Positions 1 to 9,900 of a stretch of DNA of 64,000 nucleotides are shown one piece after another. The stretch's first letter is position 1; every line of letters starts with the position of its first letter. Made by a program: the position numbers and the translations under genes. The notes under the pieces are model-generated. The model had not been told where the DNA came from. It did no database searches and saw nothing but the letters and a program-made list of their open reading frames with translations. The DNA comes from Bog-756 sp963730685 (GTDB taxonomy: Bacteria > Actinomycetota > Acidimicrobiia > Acidimicrobiales > RAAP-2): NCBI GenBank assembly GCA_963730685.1, contig CAVSSP010000004.1, positions 1,550,001-1,614,000 of the forward strand. The letters run 5' to 3'.

Positions 1-15
1 CCCTCGGTGCCCGGC

Positions 16-564
16 TCAGCCGGCCGACCCGGTGCTGCCGGCGTCGGACACTCCTGCAGCCCCGGACGAGGCCACCTTCTTCGCCGCCGCCGCCTTCTTC
101 TTCGCCGGTGCCTTCTTCTTGGCCGCCGCGCTCTTGGCCGCCGCCTTCTTCGCCGGGGACTTCTTCGCCGCCGCCTTCTTGGCCGGAGCCTTCTTCGCCG
201 CCGCCTTCTTCTTGGCCGGAGCCTTCTTGGCCTTGGCCGCATTGCCCGCGGCCGTGGTGGCCGCCTTGCCCGCCGCCGCCGACCGGCCGATCAGTCCGGC
301 CACCTGCTCGGCGAGGTCCTCGACGCTGGTGATGCCGATGGCATCCAGCTGATGGACCACCTCCTTGCGAACCTGGGCGACCAGTGCCTCGCGGCTCTTC
401 TTGCTCCGCTCCAGCAGTTCGTCGACTTTGGCACGGGCGTCGCCGGCCTGGAACTCGCCGTTCTGCACGAGCTCGGCCACCAGCTCTTCGGCTTTCGCAC
501 GGGTGACGTTGGTGAAGGCGATGCCGGCGTCGAGGTACCTCTGGAGATCGTCCCTATTGACCAT
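16..564 (-). CDS. Phasin-like protein with Lys/Ala-rich tail
   Basis: The 182-residue protein has two parts. Residues 1 to about 95 are predicted helical and charged, resembling phasin or granule-associated proteins. The rest is low complexity, built from repeated AAKKAPAKK-type units like the tails of PhaF or histone H1-like proteins. Such tails bind DNA nonspecifically, so a role at storage granules or on the nucleoid is plausible, but this is inferred from composition. No signal peptide or membrane segment is seen. The ATG at 564 is favoured because a TAGGGT box lies 6 nt upstream and there is no Shine-Dalgarno sequence. The nearest upstream gene on this strand ends at 636, so it probably has its own promoter. 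The repetitive C-terminus reduces confidence in any homology-based name. Confidence 0.7.
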   Translation of the reverse strand: MVNRDDLQRYLDAGIAFTNVTRAKAEELVAELVQNGEFQAGDARAKVDELLERSKKSREALVAQVRKEVVHQLDAIGITSVEDLAEQVAGLIGRSAAAGKAATTAAGNAAKAKKAPAKKKAAAKKAPAKKAAAKKSPAKKAAAKSAAAKKKAPAKKKAAAAKKVASSGAAGVSDAGSTGSAG

Positions 565-599
565 TAGGCCACCCTACCTGGAGTGCTTGCTGCCAGCAA
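565..599 (-). promoter_or_regulatory. Leaderless-type promoter of the phasin-like gene
   Basis: Read on the minus strand, TTGCTG (599 to 594) is followed by a 17-nt spacer, TAGGGT (576 to 571), 6 nt and the ATG at 564. This spacing would place transcription start at or next to the start codon. The -35 matches consensus only in TTG. Assignment is by motif and spacing alone. Confidence 0.5.
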
Positions 600-635
600 G
601 CACTTGTACGGGGTGGTGGACCGCCGGGCTGGAGG

Positions 636-1442
636 TCACCGCGAAAGGCAGGCGCGCACCAGTGCGGCGAAGTCGGGAAACCGCAGGGAGACGGGTACGT
701 CGATGCCGAGGGCGCCAGGCGGGGTGACCCCCGAGTCGACCAGGCCGAACGGGATGCCCAATCGCTCGGCGAGCCTTCCGTCGGTCCGGGGCTGGTCACC
801 GATCATCACCACCGAGGGGTCGCCGTCCTTGAAGCCGAACTTCTCCTTCATGAGGGCGGCCATCGGTCCATGGGGCTTACCGGCGATCTCGGGGGTGATC
901 CCCGAGGCGGTGGCCACGGCGGCGAGGATGGCGCCGGAACCGGGCATCAGCCCGTCGGGTGTCGGGTGCGTCGGGTCCTCGTTGGTGCCGATCAGGCGAC
1001 CGGAGGTCCTGGCCGCCGTGGCGGTGGCGGCCAGGTTGTCGAAGTCGAACGAGTGGGTCCACCCGACCACGGCGGCGTCCACCGCGCCGTCGGGGGCAAT
1101 GGACACTCCCCTGGCCCCGAGCGCCTCGACCACGCCGCCCTCGGCCAGGACCGACACGGTCCGGCCCGGTGCGATCATCGAGGCCACCGCACCGGCCGAC
1201 GTGGCCAGGTCGTCGGCCGACGCCTCGACACCGAGGCGTTCGAGCCGGCCGAGCAGCTCGGCTGTCGTCGGTGCCGAGTTGTTGGTGGCAAAGGCCACCC
1301 GGATTCCGGCGGAGCGGAGCTCGGCGATGGCCGAGGGCGACTCGCCGATGGCGTGGCCGGTCAGCCACACCACACCGTCGAGGTCGACGATCCACAACGA
1401 TGCCGAGGCGAACTCGGCGACGCCTGCCGCCGGGCCGGTCAC
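636..1442 (-). CDS. HAD-superfamily IIA phosphatase (NagD-like)
   Basis: This is a 268-residue haloacid-dehalogenase phosphatase of the NagD/p-nitrophenylphosphatase type, which hydrolyses small phosphate esters such as sugar or nucleotide monophosphates. Motif I is DLDGVVW, with the nucleophile near residue 20 and the acid near 22. Motif II lies in TNNS (residues 53-56). The cap-type GKPHGPM segment and the metal-binding GDQPRTD motif follow near the C-terminus. The chosen GTG at 1442 overlaps the corrected stop of the desaturase gene as GTGA, so translation is probably coupled. In the raw sequence the frame runs straight on from the desaturase and looks like a 661-residue fusion; the linker is best explained by an upstream frameshift. 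The substrate cannot be told from sequence. Confidence 0.85.
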   Translation of the reverse strand: MTGPAAGVAEFASASLWIVDLDGVVWLTGHAIGESPSAIAELRSAGIRVAFATNNSAPTTAELLGRLERLGVEASADDLATSAGAVASMIAPGRTVSVLAEGGVVEALGARGVSIAPDGAVDAAVVGWTHSFDFDNLAATATAARTSGRLIGTNEDPTHPTPDGLMPGSGAILAAVATASGITPEIAGKPHGPMAALMKEKFGFKDGDPSVVMIGDQPRTDGRLAERLGIPFGLVDSGVTPPGALGIDVPVSLRFPDFAALVRACLSR

Positions 1443-2621
1443 TCGGGCCGGGGTTCGGCGGGCGCCGGCTCGGCCGAGCCCACCGTGGCTCCCTTCCAAC
1501 TCCGCCGGGTGGATACGGCCAGCTGGTCGGCTGACTCCAACACACGCGAGATGAGGCCGGGCAGTTGGCTGAGTGGTTCGTCTCTCTCCTGGTCGCCGGG
1601 ACCGCGAGTCCGGGGGCGCCTCACCCGACGACTGGATCGGGCGGCCGCTCAGATCGGCGATCCGCTCCCCCGTCAGCTTGGTGGCGCGCTCCCAGTACGA
1701 ACGGAACATCCCGATGTCGAAGGCACCGTCGCGGACCCGGGCCTGATCGAGGAGCTTTGCCGGCGGGTACTTGAGGTCGCGTACGACATGGAGGGCGGCC
1801 AGCGCCCGGAGCGCATACCAGGTGGGATCGATCTCCCACCAGCGGAACCCCTGTCTGGACGACGCCGGCAGGTAGTGGTGGTTGTTGTGCCAGCCCTCGC
1901 CGCCGGTGATGACGGCGATGATCAGTGAGTTGCGGCTGGTGTCAGGCGTGGCATACCGGCGGCGGCCGAGCAGGTGGGCCGCCGAGTTGACGAGGAAGGT
2001 GCCGTGCCACAGCAGCACCGTCGACAAGAAGAACCCGATCAGCAGGCCGCCCCACCCGCCGATCAGGAAGCAGCCGATGGCCAGCATCCACGGTCCGACC
2101 CATCCGAACCGCTCGAGCAGCCGGAGTTCGGGGAAGGAGGCGAAGTCCTTGATGGACGAGAGGTCGGTGGCCTTGTACTTGGTGGAGAGGATCCAGCCCA
2201 CGTGGCTCCACCAGAAGCCGTCGCGGGGCGAGTGCACGTCCCCGTCGACATCGGTGTAGCGGTGGTGGACCCGGTGGTGGCCGGCCCACCACAACGGACC
2301 CTTCTGCACGGCGGTGGTGCCACCGAAGGCCATGACGAACTGGGCCACGCGGCCCATGCGGTAGCTCCGGTGGGAGAAGTAACGGTGGTAGCCGGCCGTG
2401 ATGAAGAACATCCGGGTGACATAGAGCACGGCGCAGAGCACCCAGTCCTGCCACGTGACCGTCACGAAGAACGCAGCCAGCGGTGCCACATGGACGGCGA
2501 AGAAGGGAATGGCCGCCACCCAGTCGGTCCTGTCTTCGGGCTCCTCCACCGACCCGTTGGCGGACCCGTCCGCTGCGGCGGTGGTCGAGGTGCCTGGGGG
2601 CACGGTGGCGGGAGCACTCAT
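1439..2621 (-). CDS. Fatty acid (acyl-CoA) desaturase, frameshifted near its end
   Basis: This is an integral membrane di-iron desaturase of the stearoyl-CoA delta-9 type, which introduces a double bond into membrane fatty acids. All three histidine boxes are present: HRYFSH (residues 79-84), HHRVHH (115-120) and HNNHH (245-249), between hydrophobic segments at about 35-75 and 175-215. The frame changes within about 1595-1620, possibly at the G5 run at 1612-1616. After the change the protein continues as DEPLSQLPGLISRVLESA and ends with TGA at 1439, overlapping the GTG of the phosphatase gene. Without that correction the ORF reads through a Pro/Arg-rich nonsense linker into the next gene. It begins at ATG 2621, about 90 bp downstream of the DoxX-Rieske gene on the same strand. 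Confidence 0.85.
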
Positions 2622-2712
2622 GGGATGAGGTGGTCGCCCCGGAGGCGATGGAGGGGAAGGTTACCCGACGCCCGTCCCTCCCCAATGCCGTGGGCGAGAA
2701 GGTGGCCGCCGC

Positions 2713-3870
2713 TCACTTGGGGACGTACAGGTCGCCGTTGGCGCCTTTGATCACCTTGATCGGCGTCAGTCCGCTGGTGGCCGGTCCCTGGATGACCGCA
2801 CCGGTCCTGGCGTTGAACTCCGAACCGTGGCAGGGGCAGGCGATGATCTTGGCCGACGGCGCGTAGGCCACCGTGCATCCCGCATGGGGGCACACGGCAT
2901 CGAAGGCGAGGTACTCGCCGGCCGTCTGCTGCACGACCAGGGCCGGGTCACCGCTGGCCGGGTCGGTGAAGCTGGCCGAGCCCCCCACGGGCACGCTCGA
3001 GGCCGGCCCCACCGACGTACCCGATGGGAGCGCGGCTGTGGTCTGGGTGGTCGAGGAACCGCCCCCGGTGGCGTTGGTGGCGTTGGTGGTCTGGGTGGTC
3101 GACGTGGTCGGGGTGGTCGATGTGGGTGTGGTCCCGCCACCGATGACCAGACCGGTCCCTCCGGCCGACGCGGTGGTCCCCCCGACCGCCCGACCGAGCG
3201 CCGCCACCACGCCGCTGCCGACCACCACGACCGCCGCCGCTATCCCGGTGAGGGCACCCTTGGACAGGACGGTCCGCCGTGTCAGGCCCCCGGCCGGGTC
3301 GCCGGGTCGGCCCACCGGGCGCCGATCGGCGACCCAGGTGTCGACGGCAGGCGCGCCGGCTGCGCCGGCCAGTGCCAGCGGGGTCCATGCGAAGAGGAAC
3401 ACGATGTCCGACCCGGTGAAGTACGGGGACGCGTGAAAGCTCACGGTCAAGAAGAGCCCGAACGACAGGGCCATGCCGGCGACGGCGGCGACCCGCATCC
3501 ACAGGCCCACGAGGATCCCGACCCCGATGGCCACTTCTCCCAGGGAGATGACCAGCCCCACCACCCCGGCTACGGGGACCAGGTGGGACACGAGCCCGTG
3601 GATGGGACTGGAGCGAGCCGAACCGACCAGCTGGGCGTGGATCGAGGACGGGCTGGAGCTGGTGAAGAAGTCCGGATTGGCCAGCTTCTGGAGCCCGGCG
3701 AACAGGAACGTCACGCCGAGGAACAGTCGCAGGGGCATCAGCACCCACCCGGTGGTCACGGTCCCGTCGGCGCCCCGGACCGACCACATGGTGTCCGCGG
3801 CGTCGGTTCCGGGCTGGCTGGGCTGACGGGCGGCGGCTGCCCGGGCCCGCCTGGATGCGTTGGACGTCAC
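2713..3870 (-). CDS. DoxX-like membrane domain fused to a Rieske 2Fe-2S domain
   Basis: This 385-residue protein joins two redox modules. The N-terminal half has about four hydrophobic helices and resembles DoxX/TQO small-subunit proteins that act on quinones. A twin-arginine-like RRTVLSKGA segment and another hydrophobic stretch follow (about 200-225), then a Thr/Gly-rich linker (about 240-280), then a Rieske domain. The cluster ligands are visible as CPHAGC (327-332) and CPCHGSEF (345-352). The extra cysteines at 332 and 347 fit the disulfide of high-potential bc1-type Rieske proteins. The Rieske domain is probably outside the membrane, exchanging electrons with the quinone-linked half. GTG at 3870 starts the ORF; no strong Shine-Dalgarno is visible. 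The physiological partner is unknown. Confidence 0.8.
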   Translation of the reverse strand: MTSNASRRARAAAARQPSQPGTDAADTMWSVRGADGTVTTGWVLMPLRLFLGVTFLFAGLQKLANPDFFTSSSPSSIHAQLVGSARSSPIHGLVSHLVPVAGVVGLVISLGEVAIGVGILVGLWMRVAAVAGMALSFGLFLTVSFHASPYFTGSDIVFLFAWTPLALAGAAGAPAVDTWVADRRPVGRPGDPAGGLTRRTVLSKGALTGIAAAVVVVGSGVVAALGRAVGGTTASAGGTGLVIGGGTTPTSTTPTTSTTQTTNATNATGGGSSTTQTTAALPSGTSVGPASSVPVGGSASFTDPASGDPALVVQQTAGEYLAFDAVCPHAGCTVAYAPSAKIIACPCHGSEFNARTGAVIQGPATSGLTPIKVIKGANGDLYVPK

Positions 3871-4152
3871 CGGTTCGGTCCCATGTGGGGATCACGTTAC
3901 AAGCCGGGTCGGTGGGGTTTGGATCGGGTGTTCGGATCGTCCCTGCTGGCCGGGTTTCGGCCGCCGGGTCCAAGACGGCCTCTGGTCGGCGGGGTCGTGA
4001 GGCTCCTCCCCGCAACTGTTTTTCCAAATAGCAGACGAGCGGTATGCAACTGGGACAGTGGATGGCGGCGGCAGATCCCCTCGGGCCCACGGTGGCCCGG
4101 AGGGCCGGCCCGGCGGCGCCTGGCGCGGTGGTAGGGCTCTGCCCGGAGCGCC

Positions 4153-4164
4153 TAGCATGGTGCC
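4153..4164 (+). promoter_or_regulatory. -10 box for a leaderless start at 4165
   Basis: TAGCAT occupies 4153-4158, and six bases separate it from the ATG at 4165. No Shine-Dalgarno lies upstream of that ATG. The -35 region is not convincing. Confidence 0.4.
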
Positions 4165-4572
4165 ATGGACCATCTGGCTGTGGCGCCGGTCACGGCGCCG
4201 GCCCCCCGGACCCGGTCGAGGGCCGACGAGACCATGCGCCACCTGTTGCGGGTGCCCGAGGGCAAGGCCCCCATCGACGAGTCCGACACCCACCGGATCT
4301 TCAGCGCGTCGATCTTCCTGTCCGCCCTGCGCTGCCTGCTGAGCTACATCGTGCTCCCCGTGGTGCTGCCTGCCATCGGGCTGGCCAAGGGTGTCGGCCC
4401 GCTGATCGGGGTGCCCATCGGGTTGCTGGCGCTCACCTTCGACTACCTGGGCATCCGTCGCTTCTGGCTGGCCGACCACCGGCAGCGCTGGGCGTTCACC
4501 GCCATCTACGCCGTGGTCGGCACCATGGTGTTGGCCCTGGTGATCGTCGACCTGGTGGACCTGATCGGATGA
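4165..4572 (+). CDS. Small conserved membrane protein, unknown function
   Basis: This 135-residue protein has a polar N-terminus of about 45 residues and then three hydrophobic segments (about 50-72, 76-95 and 107-131). The charged sequence RRFWLADHRQRW lies before the last one. It resembles small uncharacterised actinobacterial membrane proteins, but no domain name can be assigned. It is transcribed divergently from the DoxX-Rieske gene, with 294 bp between them holding an AT-richer patch near 4015-4030 that may contain promoters. The ATG at 4165 is supported by a -10-like box six bases upstream. Confidence 0.65.
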   Translation: MDHLAVAPVTAPAPRTRSRADETMRHLLRVPEGKAPIDESDTHRIFSASIFLSALRCLLSYIVLPVVLPAIGLAKGVGPLIGVPIGLLALTFDYLGIRRFWLADHRQRWAFTAIYAVVGTMVLALVIVDLVDLIG

Positions 4573-4818
4573 CCGGTTGACTCGAGGTCGTCGAGCGGGT
4601 CGGCCGGTGTGACCGACGGGACCACCTGACCGACGGATCGCCTGGGCCCGACCTGCCCGGACGGGCCCCACGACTCAAGGCATGACGCCCATCCGTCGAT
4701 AACGCGGGCATGGGCGGAGCGTCGTCGTGGTGATCGCCGGTACCGGAGCGGGGATCGTGCGGCGCGGGCACTGGCGCTGACGGCCCTCGTCTGGGGTGCC
4801 GTCTACCTCGGCTGGCGG

Positions 4819-6712
4819 GTGGCCGACACCCGGACGGGCACCCAGCCGGAGCTGTTCGTGGCCCTCCTCGCCTGCGAGGTCTTCGGCTGGACGATCCTGG
4901 CCGGCTTCACGTTCATGGCATGGCGGATCCCGGTAACCGAGCGACCACCGATCGGGTGGCGCCCGACCGTCGATGTCTTCGTGTGCACCTACGACGAGAG
5001 CCCTGAGGTTCTCGAAGCCACCCTGGTCGGGTGCAACCGGATCACCTACCCGCACCGGACGTGGGTCCTCGACGACGGCCGGCGCCACGACGTCCGGTCC
5101 CTGGCGGAGCGGTTCGGGGCCGACTACGTCACCCGAGCCGACAACCGGCACGCCAAGGCCGGCAACATCAATCACGCCCTGACCATCACCAACGGGCAGC
5201 TGGTGCTGGTGCTCGACGCCGACCACGTGCCGCAGCCCGACATCCTGGACGCCACCGTCGGATACTTCGACGACCCGTCGGTGGCGCTGGTCCAGACCCC
5301 CCACGACTTCGGCAACCTGGACTCGTTCCAACACTTCGAGACCGGGCGCCATGACCAGTCGATGTTCTTCGAGGTGATCATGCCGGGCAAGGACCGCCAC
5401 AACGGTGCCTACTGGTGCGGCTCGGCGGCGGTGATCCTCCGACTGGCGCTGGAGGGCATCGGCGGTATCGCCACCGAGACGGTGGCCGAGGACTTCCACA
5501 CCACCATCAGGCTGCACGGCCAAGGGTGGCAGACCCGGTACCACGACGAGACACTGGTCCAGGGCCTGGCCCCCCACGACCTGGCCTCGTTCCTGCTCCA
5601 GCGGGACCGCTGGGCCCGGGGGAACCTGGCCGTCCTGCGGACCCGGGAGAATCCGTTGGTGGCGCCGGGCCTGACCGCCAAGCAGCGGGTGAGCTACCTG
5701 TCGTCCCTGCAGGCGTACTTCATCCCCCTCCAGCGCCTGGTGATGCTGGCGGTGTTGATGGCCATGCTGGTCACCGGGCTGGTGCCCATGCACGCCACCC
5801 TGTGGGAGTTCGGCGTGTTCTGGGCACCGTGGATGGCGCTCAACCTGGCCGCCTCGGCCCTGCTGTGCCGGGGACAGGTCAGCCTGTGGGACGGGTCGTA
5901 CTCGACCCTGTTGACCTACGAGATCTTCACCCGTGCGCTGGGCTCGCTGCTGCACCCGTTCCGGACCAGCTTCCAGGTGACCCCGAAGGACGGCATCGAC
6001 GACGGAGGATGGCGCGCGGCCGGCCAGCTCCGGCTGGTGCTCGGCCTGGCCGGCGCGCTGGTGTGCGTGATCTCGCTGCGGTCCCTGGCACTGGCCGGTG
6101 TGATCGGCCTGCCGGCGCTCGGCGGCATCGCCGTCGCCGTCGGGCTGGTGTTCGGGGTCTGGGAGCTGTTCTTGGTCTCCGCCGCCCTGTGGCGGGTGAC
6201 ACGCCGTCACCAGTACCGACACCACTACCGGATCGCGGTGGAGATCTCCGGAGTCATGGAGCGGAACCTGGTCCGGATCGTGGACCTCACCCCGAGTGGC
6301 GCCGGGCTGATCGGCCCGGACGCCCTGGCGGTGGGGACCCGGCTCGGGCTCCGTCTGGAACTGCCGATGGTCGATGGTCGAGCTCCGCGCCACCGAGGTG
6401 GTCTTCTCCGTTCACTCGTGCCACCCGGCCGACGATGGCGGATGGCGCATGGGGGGGACGCTCGCCCCGGTGACCGAGTCGGACGCCGAGATCCTCATCG
6501 AGCACTGCCACGTGGTCAGCTCGCGGGCCCGTCTCACCGAAGCGGGCCGACTGCTGCCCGTGGGGGCCGGTGACGGTGCCGACGAGCCGGTCACGGTGCG
6601 GGCCGCCGAGGACCTGGCCGGGGTGCCCGGCGAGGGGCCGCACCCGATGCCGGCACCGGCCGCCACCGCCGACGGCGAGGCCACGTCGGAGGCCGTCTCG
6701 GCCCACGGCTGA
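4819..6712 (+). CDS. Family-2 glycosyltransferase (cellulose-synthase-like) with PilZ domain, frameshifted
   Basis: This is a processive membrane glycosyltransferase of the BcsA type, which makes and exports a beta-linked polysaccharide from a nucleotide sugar. From GTG 4819 the catalytic signature is complete: LDDGRR near 84, DAD at 133-135, ED at 224-225 and QRDRW at 261-265, followed by about four membrane helices. The C-terminus begins a PilZ domain with RHQYR (463-467) and DLTPSG (489-494), implying activation by cyclic di-GMP. The frame breaks at 6367-6380, where the 7-mer atggtcg occurs twice in tandem. The other frame carries the rest of PilZ to the TGA ending at 6712. A hydrophobic stretch continues upstream of 4819 in frame without ATG or GTG, so the true N-terminus may be longer. 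Confidence 0.8.
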
Positions 6713-6861
6713 CCGTACCCACCGACCCGGGACCAGGCCGGTGTCACACCCGTACACTGTGCTGTAGACGTGGTCGCCTCCCCCCGGTCCACCCCGCCCG
6801 TCACCGGGCGCCCCGAACACAGAGGGGACGCGCCACGGGCGGGCCGGCTGCCCCGGGGCCG

Positions 6862-6888
6862 CTGGAGGGGCTGGAGGGGCTGGAGGGG
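6862..6888 (+). repeat. Tandem 9-bp repeat (CTGGAGGGG x3)
   Basis: Three perfect copies of a 9-mer lie end to end, with a partial fourth following. In the helicase frame they read Leu-Glu-Gly three times, immediately before the segment resembling the usual Lhr N-terminus. They may be coding or part of the leader. Confidence 0.8.
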
Positions 6889-6927
6889 CTGGAACCAGGC
6901 TCCATCCTCCGATCGCTGCACCCGGCG

Positions 6928-9900
6928 GTGGCGCATTGGTTCGAGGGGCGGTTCCCCTCCGGGCCGACCGAGCCGCAGGCGAGGGCGTGGCCGAGCATCG
7001 TGGCCGGCGGCGATGTGCTGGTGGCCTCCCCGACGGGCACCGGCAAGACCTTGACCGGGTTTCTGATGGCCATCGACGCCGCCTACCGCGCCCACGCCGC
7101 CGGCACCGTCCGGACCGTCGCCGGCCCCGGGGTCGTCTACGTCTCACCGCTGCGGGCCCTCGCCGCCGACGTGCACGAGAACCTGCAGGTACCCCTGGCG
7201 GGCATCGCCGACGCCGCCGCCCGCCTGGGGCTGTCCGCGCCCGACCTGGCCGTGGCCGTCCGGACCGGCGACACGCCGGCTGCCGAGCGGGCCGCCATGC
7301 GGCGTTCGCCTCCGGACCTGTTGGTCACCACTCCCGAATCGCTCTACCTGCTGCTCACCGCCTCCTCGTCCCGGGCGATGCTGCAGGGAGTCCACACGGT
7401 GATCGTGGACGAGGTCCATACCCTGGCCCGGGACAAGCGGGGCTCGCACCTGGCCCTGAGCCTCGAGCGCCTCGACCACGTGGTGACTGCGGCCGGGGGC
7501 CGGCTCCAGCGCATCGGGCTGTCGGCGACCCAGCGCCCTCTGGACGTGGTGGCCCGCCTCCTGTCCGGCTCGGACCCCTCACGGTCGCCCACCACCATCG
7601 TCGACTGCGGCCATCGGCGGGACCTCGACGTGGACATCGAGCTGCCCACCACCGAGCTCGAGGCCGTGACCAGTGCCGGTCAGCTGTCCGACGTGCTCGA
7701 CCGGATCGCCGCCCATGTGCTCGAGCACCGCACGACGCTGGTGTTCGTGAACACGAGGAAGATGGCGGAGCGTGTGGCCCATCAGTTGGCCCGGCGGCTG
7801 GATCCGACCGGCGGAGCGGACGGCGTCGACGGAGGCGACGGAGGCGGAGGCGACGAAGGGGATGGAGCGACCAGACCGACCGGCGCCGACGGCGGGGCCG
7901 AGCCGGGTTTCGGTCCCTTCACCGGTGACCCCGTCGATGCCGCCCTCCAGGTGGCCGCCCACCACGGGAGCCTGTCGACGGCGAGGCGCAGGCTGGTCGA
8001 GCAGCGGTTGCGGGCCGGCGATCTGCGTGCACTGGTGGCAACGGCCTCGTTGGAGCTCGGCATCGATGTCGGGCCGGTCGAACTGGTGTGCCAGATCGGC
8101 TCCCCCCGGGCCATCGGCACCTTTCTCCAACGGGTGGGACGGGCCAACCATCAGCTGGAGGGGACGCCGGCCGGCCGGCTCTATCCCCTCACCCGTGACG
8201 AGTTGGTGGAGTGCACGGCGCTGTTGACCGCGGTGCGGTCCGGGCACCTCGACGTGCTGGAGCCGCCCGTGGCCCCGGTCGACGTACTGGCCCAGCAACT
8301 CGTGGCCGAGGTGGCGGCGGCCGAGGAATGGGAGGTCGGTCCGCTCTTCGAGCTGATGACCCGGGCCGCCCCCTACGCCGGGCTGACGCGGGAGACGTTC
8401 GACGAGGTGGTCGATCTGGTGTCGTGGGGTATCCGCACCGGTCGCGGCCGGCGCGGCGCCCACCTCCACCACGACGGTGTCAACGGGAGGCTGCGCGCCC
8501 GCCGCGGGGCCCGGCTCGCCGCACTCACCAGCGGTGGCGCCATCCCCGAAACGGGCGACTACCGGGTGGTGCTGGATCCCGACGGCGTGACCGTGGGGTC
8601 GGTGCACGAGGACTTCGCCGTGGAGGCCACCGGCGGCGACGTCTTCCTCCTCGGCACCCATTCGTGGCGAGTGGTCAAGGTCGAGACGGGAACGGTCCGG
8701 GTCCACGACGCCGGCGACCTTCCCCCGACCATCCCGTTCTGGCTCGGCGAGGCCCCGGCCCGGACCGCCGAACTGTCCGAGGAGGTGGGAGCGCTCCGAG
8801 GCGCGCTGGAGCCGCTGCTGGCCGTCGCCGACGCCTCCGGCGCCCGGGCCGAGGTCCGCCGCCGGGCCGGAGTCTCCGAGGCCGTGGCCGACCAGGTGGT
8901 GGCCTACCTGGGGGCGGGACTGGCCGCCCTGGGCGCCCTGCCCACCCGCGACCGCATCGTCATCGAGCGGGTCTTCGACGAGAGCGAGGGCACCCAGCTG
9001 ATCGTGCACGCACCCTACGGCGGCCGTATCAACCGGGCGCTCGGCCTGGCGCTGCGGAAGCGCTTCTGCGTGTCGTTCGACTTCGAGCTGCAGGCGGCGG
9101 CCGACGATGACACCGTCGTGCTGTCCCTCGGTCCCCAGCACAGCTTCCCGCTGCCGCAGGTGCCCAAGATGCTGACGAGCCGCACGGCGGTGGACGTCCT
9201 CACCCAGGCCCTCCTTCCCCACCCCATGCTGGCGGCCCGGTGGCGGTGGAACCTCACCCGGGCACTGGTGGTGCCACGCTCACGCGGGGGCAGGCGCCGT
9301 CCCATCCACCTCCAGCGGATGGAGGCCGAGGACCTCCTGGCGACGGCGTGGCCGTCGCTGGCCGCCTGCCAGGAGAATGCCGCGCCCGGACCCGTCCCCG
9401 TCCCCGACCACGTCCTCGTGCGCCAGACGGTGGCCGACTGCCTCACCGAGCCACTCGACGCCGACGGCCTGGTATCACTGCTCGAGGAGCTGGAGTCCGG
9501 TCGAGTCGCCGTCCACTTCGTCGAGTCGGCGGAGCCTTCGCCCCTGTCCCACGGGATCCTCACCGGCCGCCCGTTCACCTTCCTCGACGGGGCACCGCTC
9601 GAGGAGCGGCGGACCCGGGCCGTGGCCGTGCCCCGCGGGCTCGGCGTCGTGGACGCCTCGGGCATCCCGGCCGGACTGCCGGTGGCGGCATCCGAACTGG
9701 GCCCCCTCGATCCGGCCGCCGTGTCCGAGGTGCTCGATCAGATCCGGCCGCGACCCCGCGATGCCGACGAGCTCCACGACCTCCTCCTCTCGTTGGTGCT
9801 GTGCCGCCCGGTGCCCGGCTGGCAGCACTGGTTCGACGAGCTGGTGGCGGCCGGTCGGGCCCGTTCCGTGTCGGGTCGATGGGTGCCCACCGAACGGGTC

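Noticed and set aside
636..2621. A 661-residue desaturase-phosphatase fusion protein
   Set aside because: The linker is Pro/Arg-rich nonsense, and another frame gives a proper tail plus a GTGA overlap; two genes with one frameshift explain it better.
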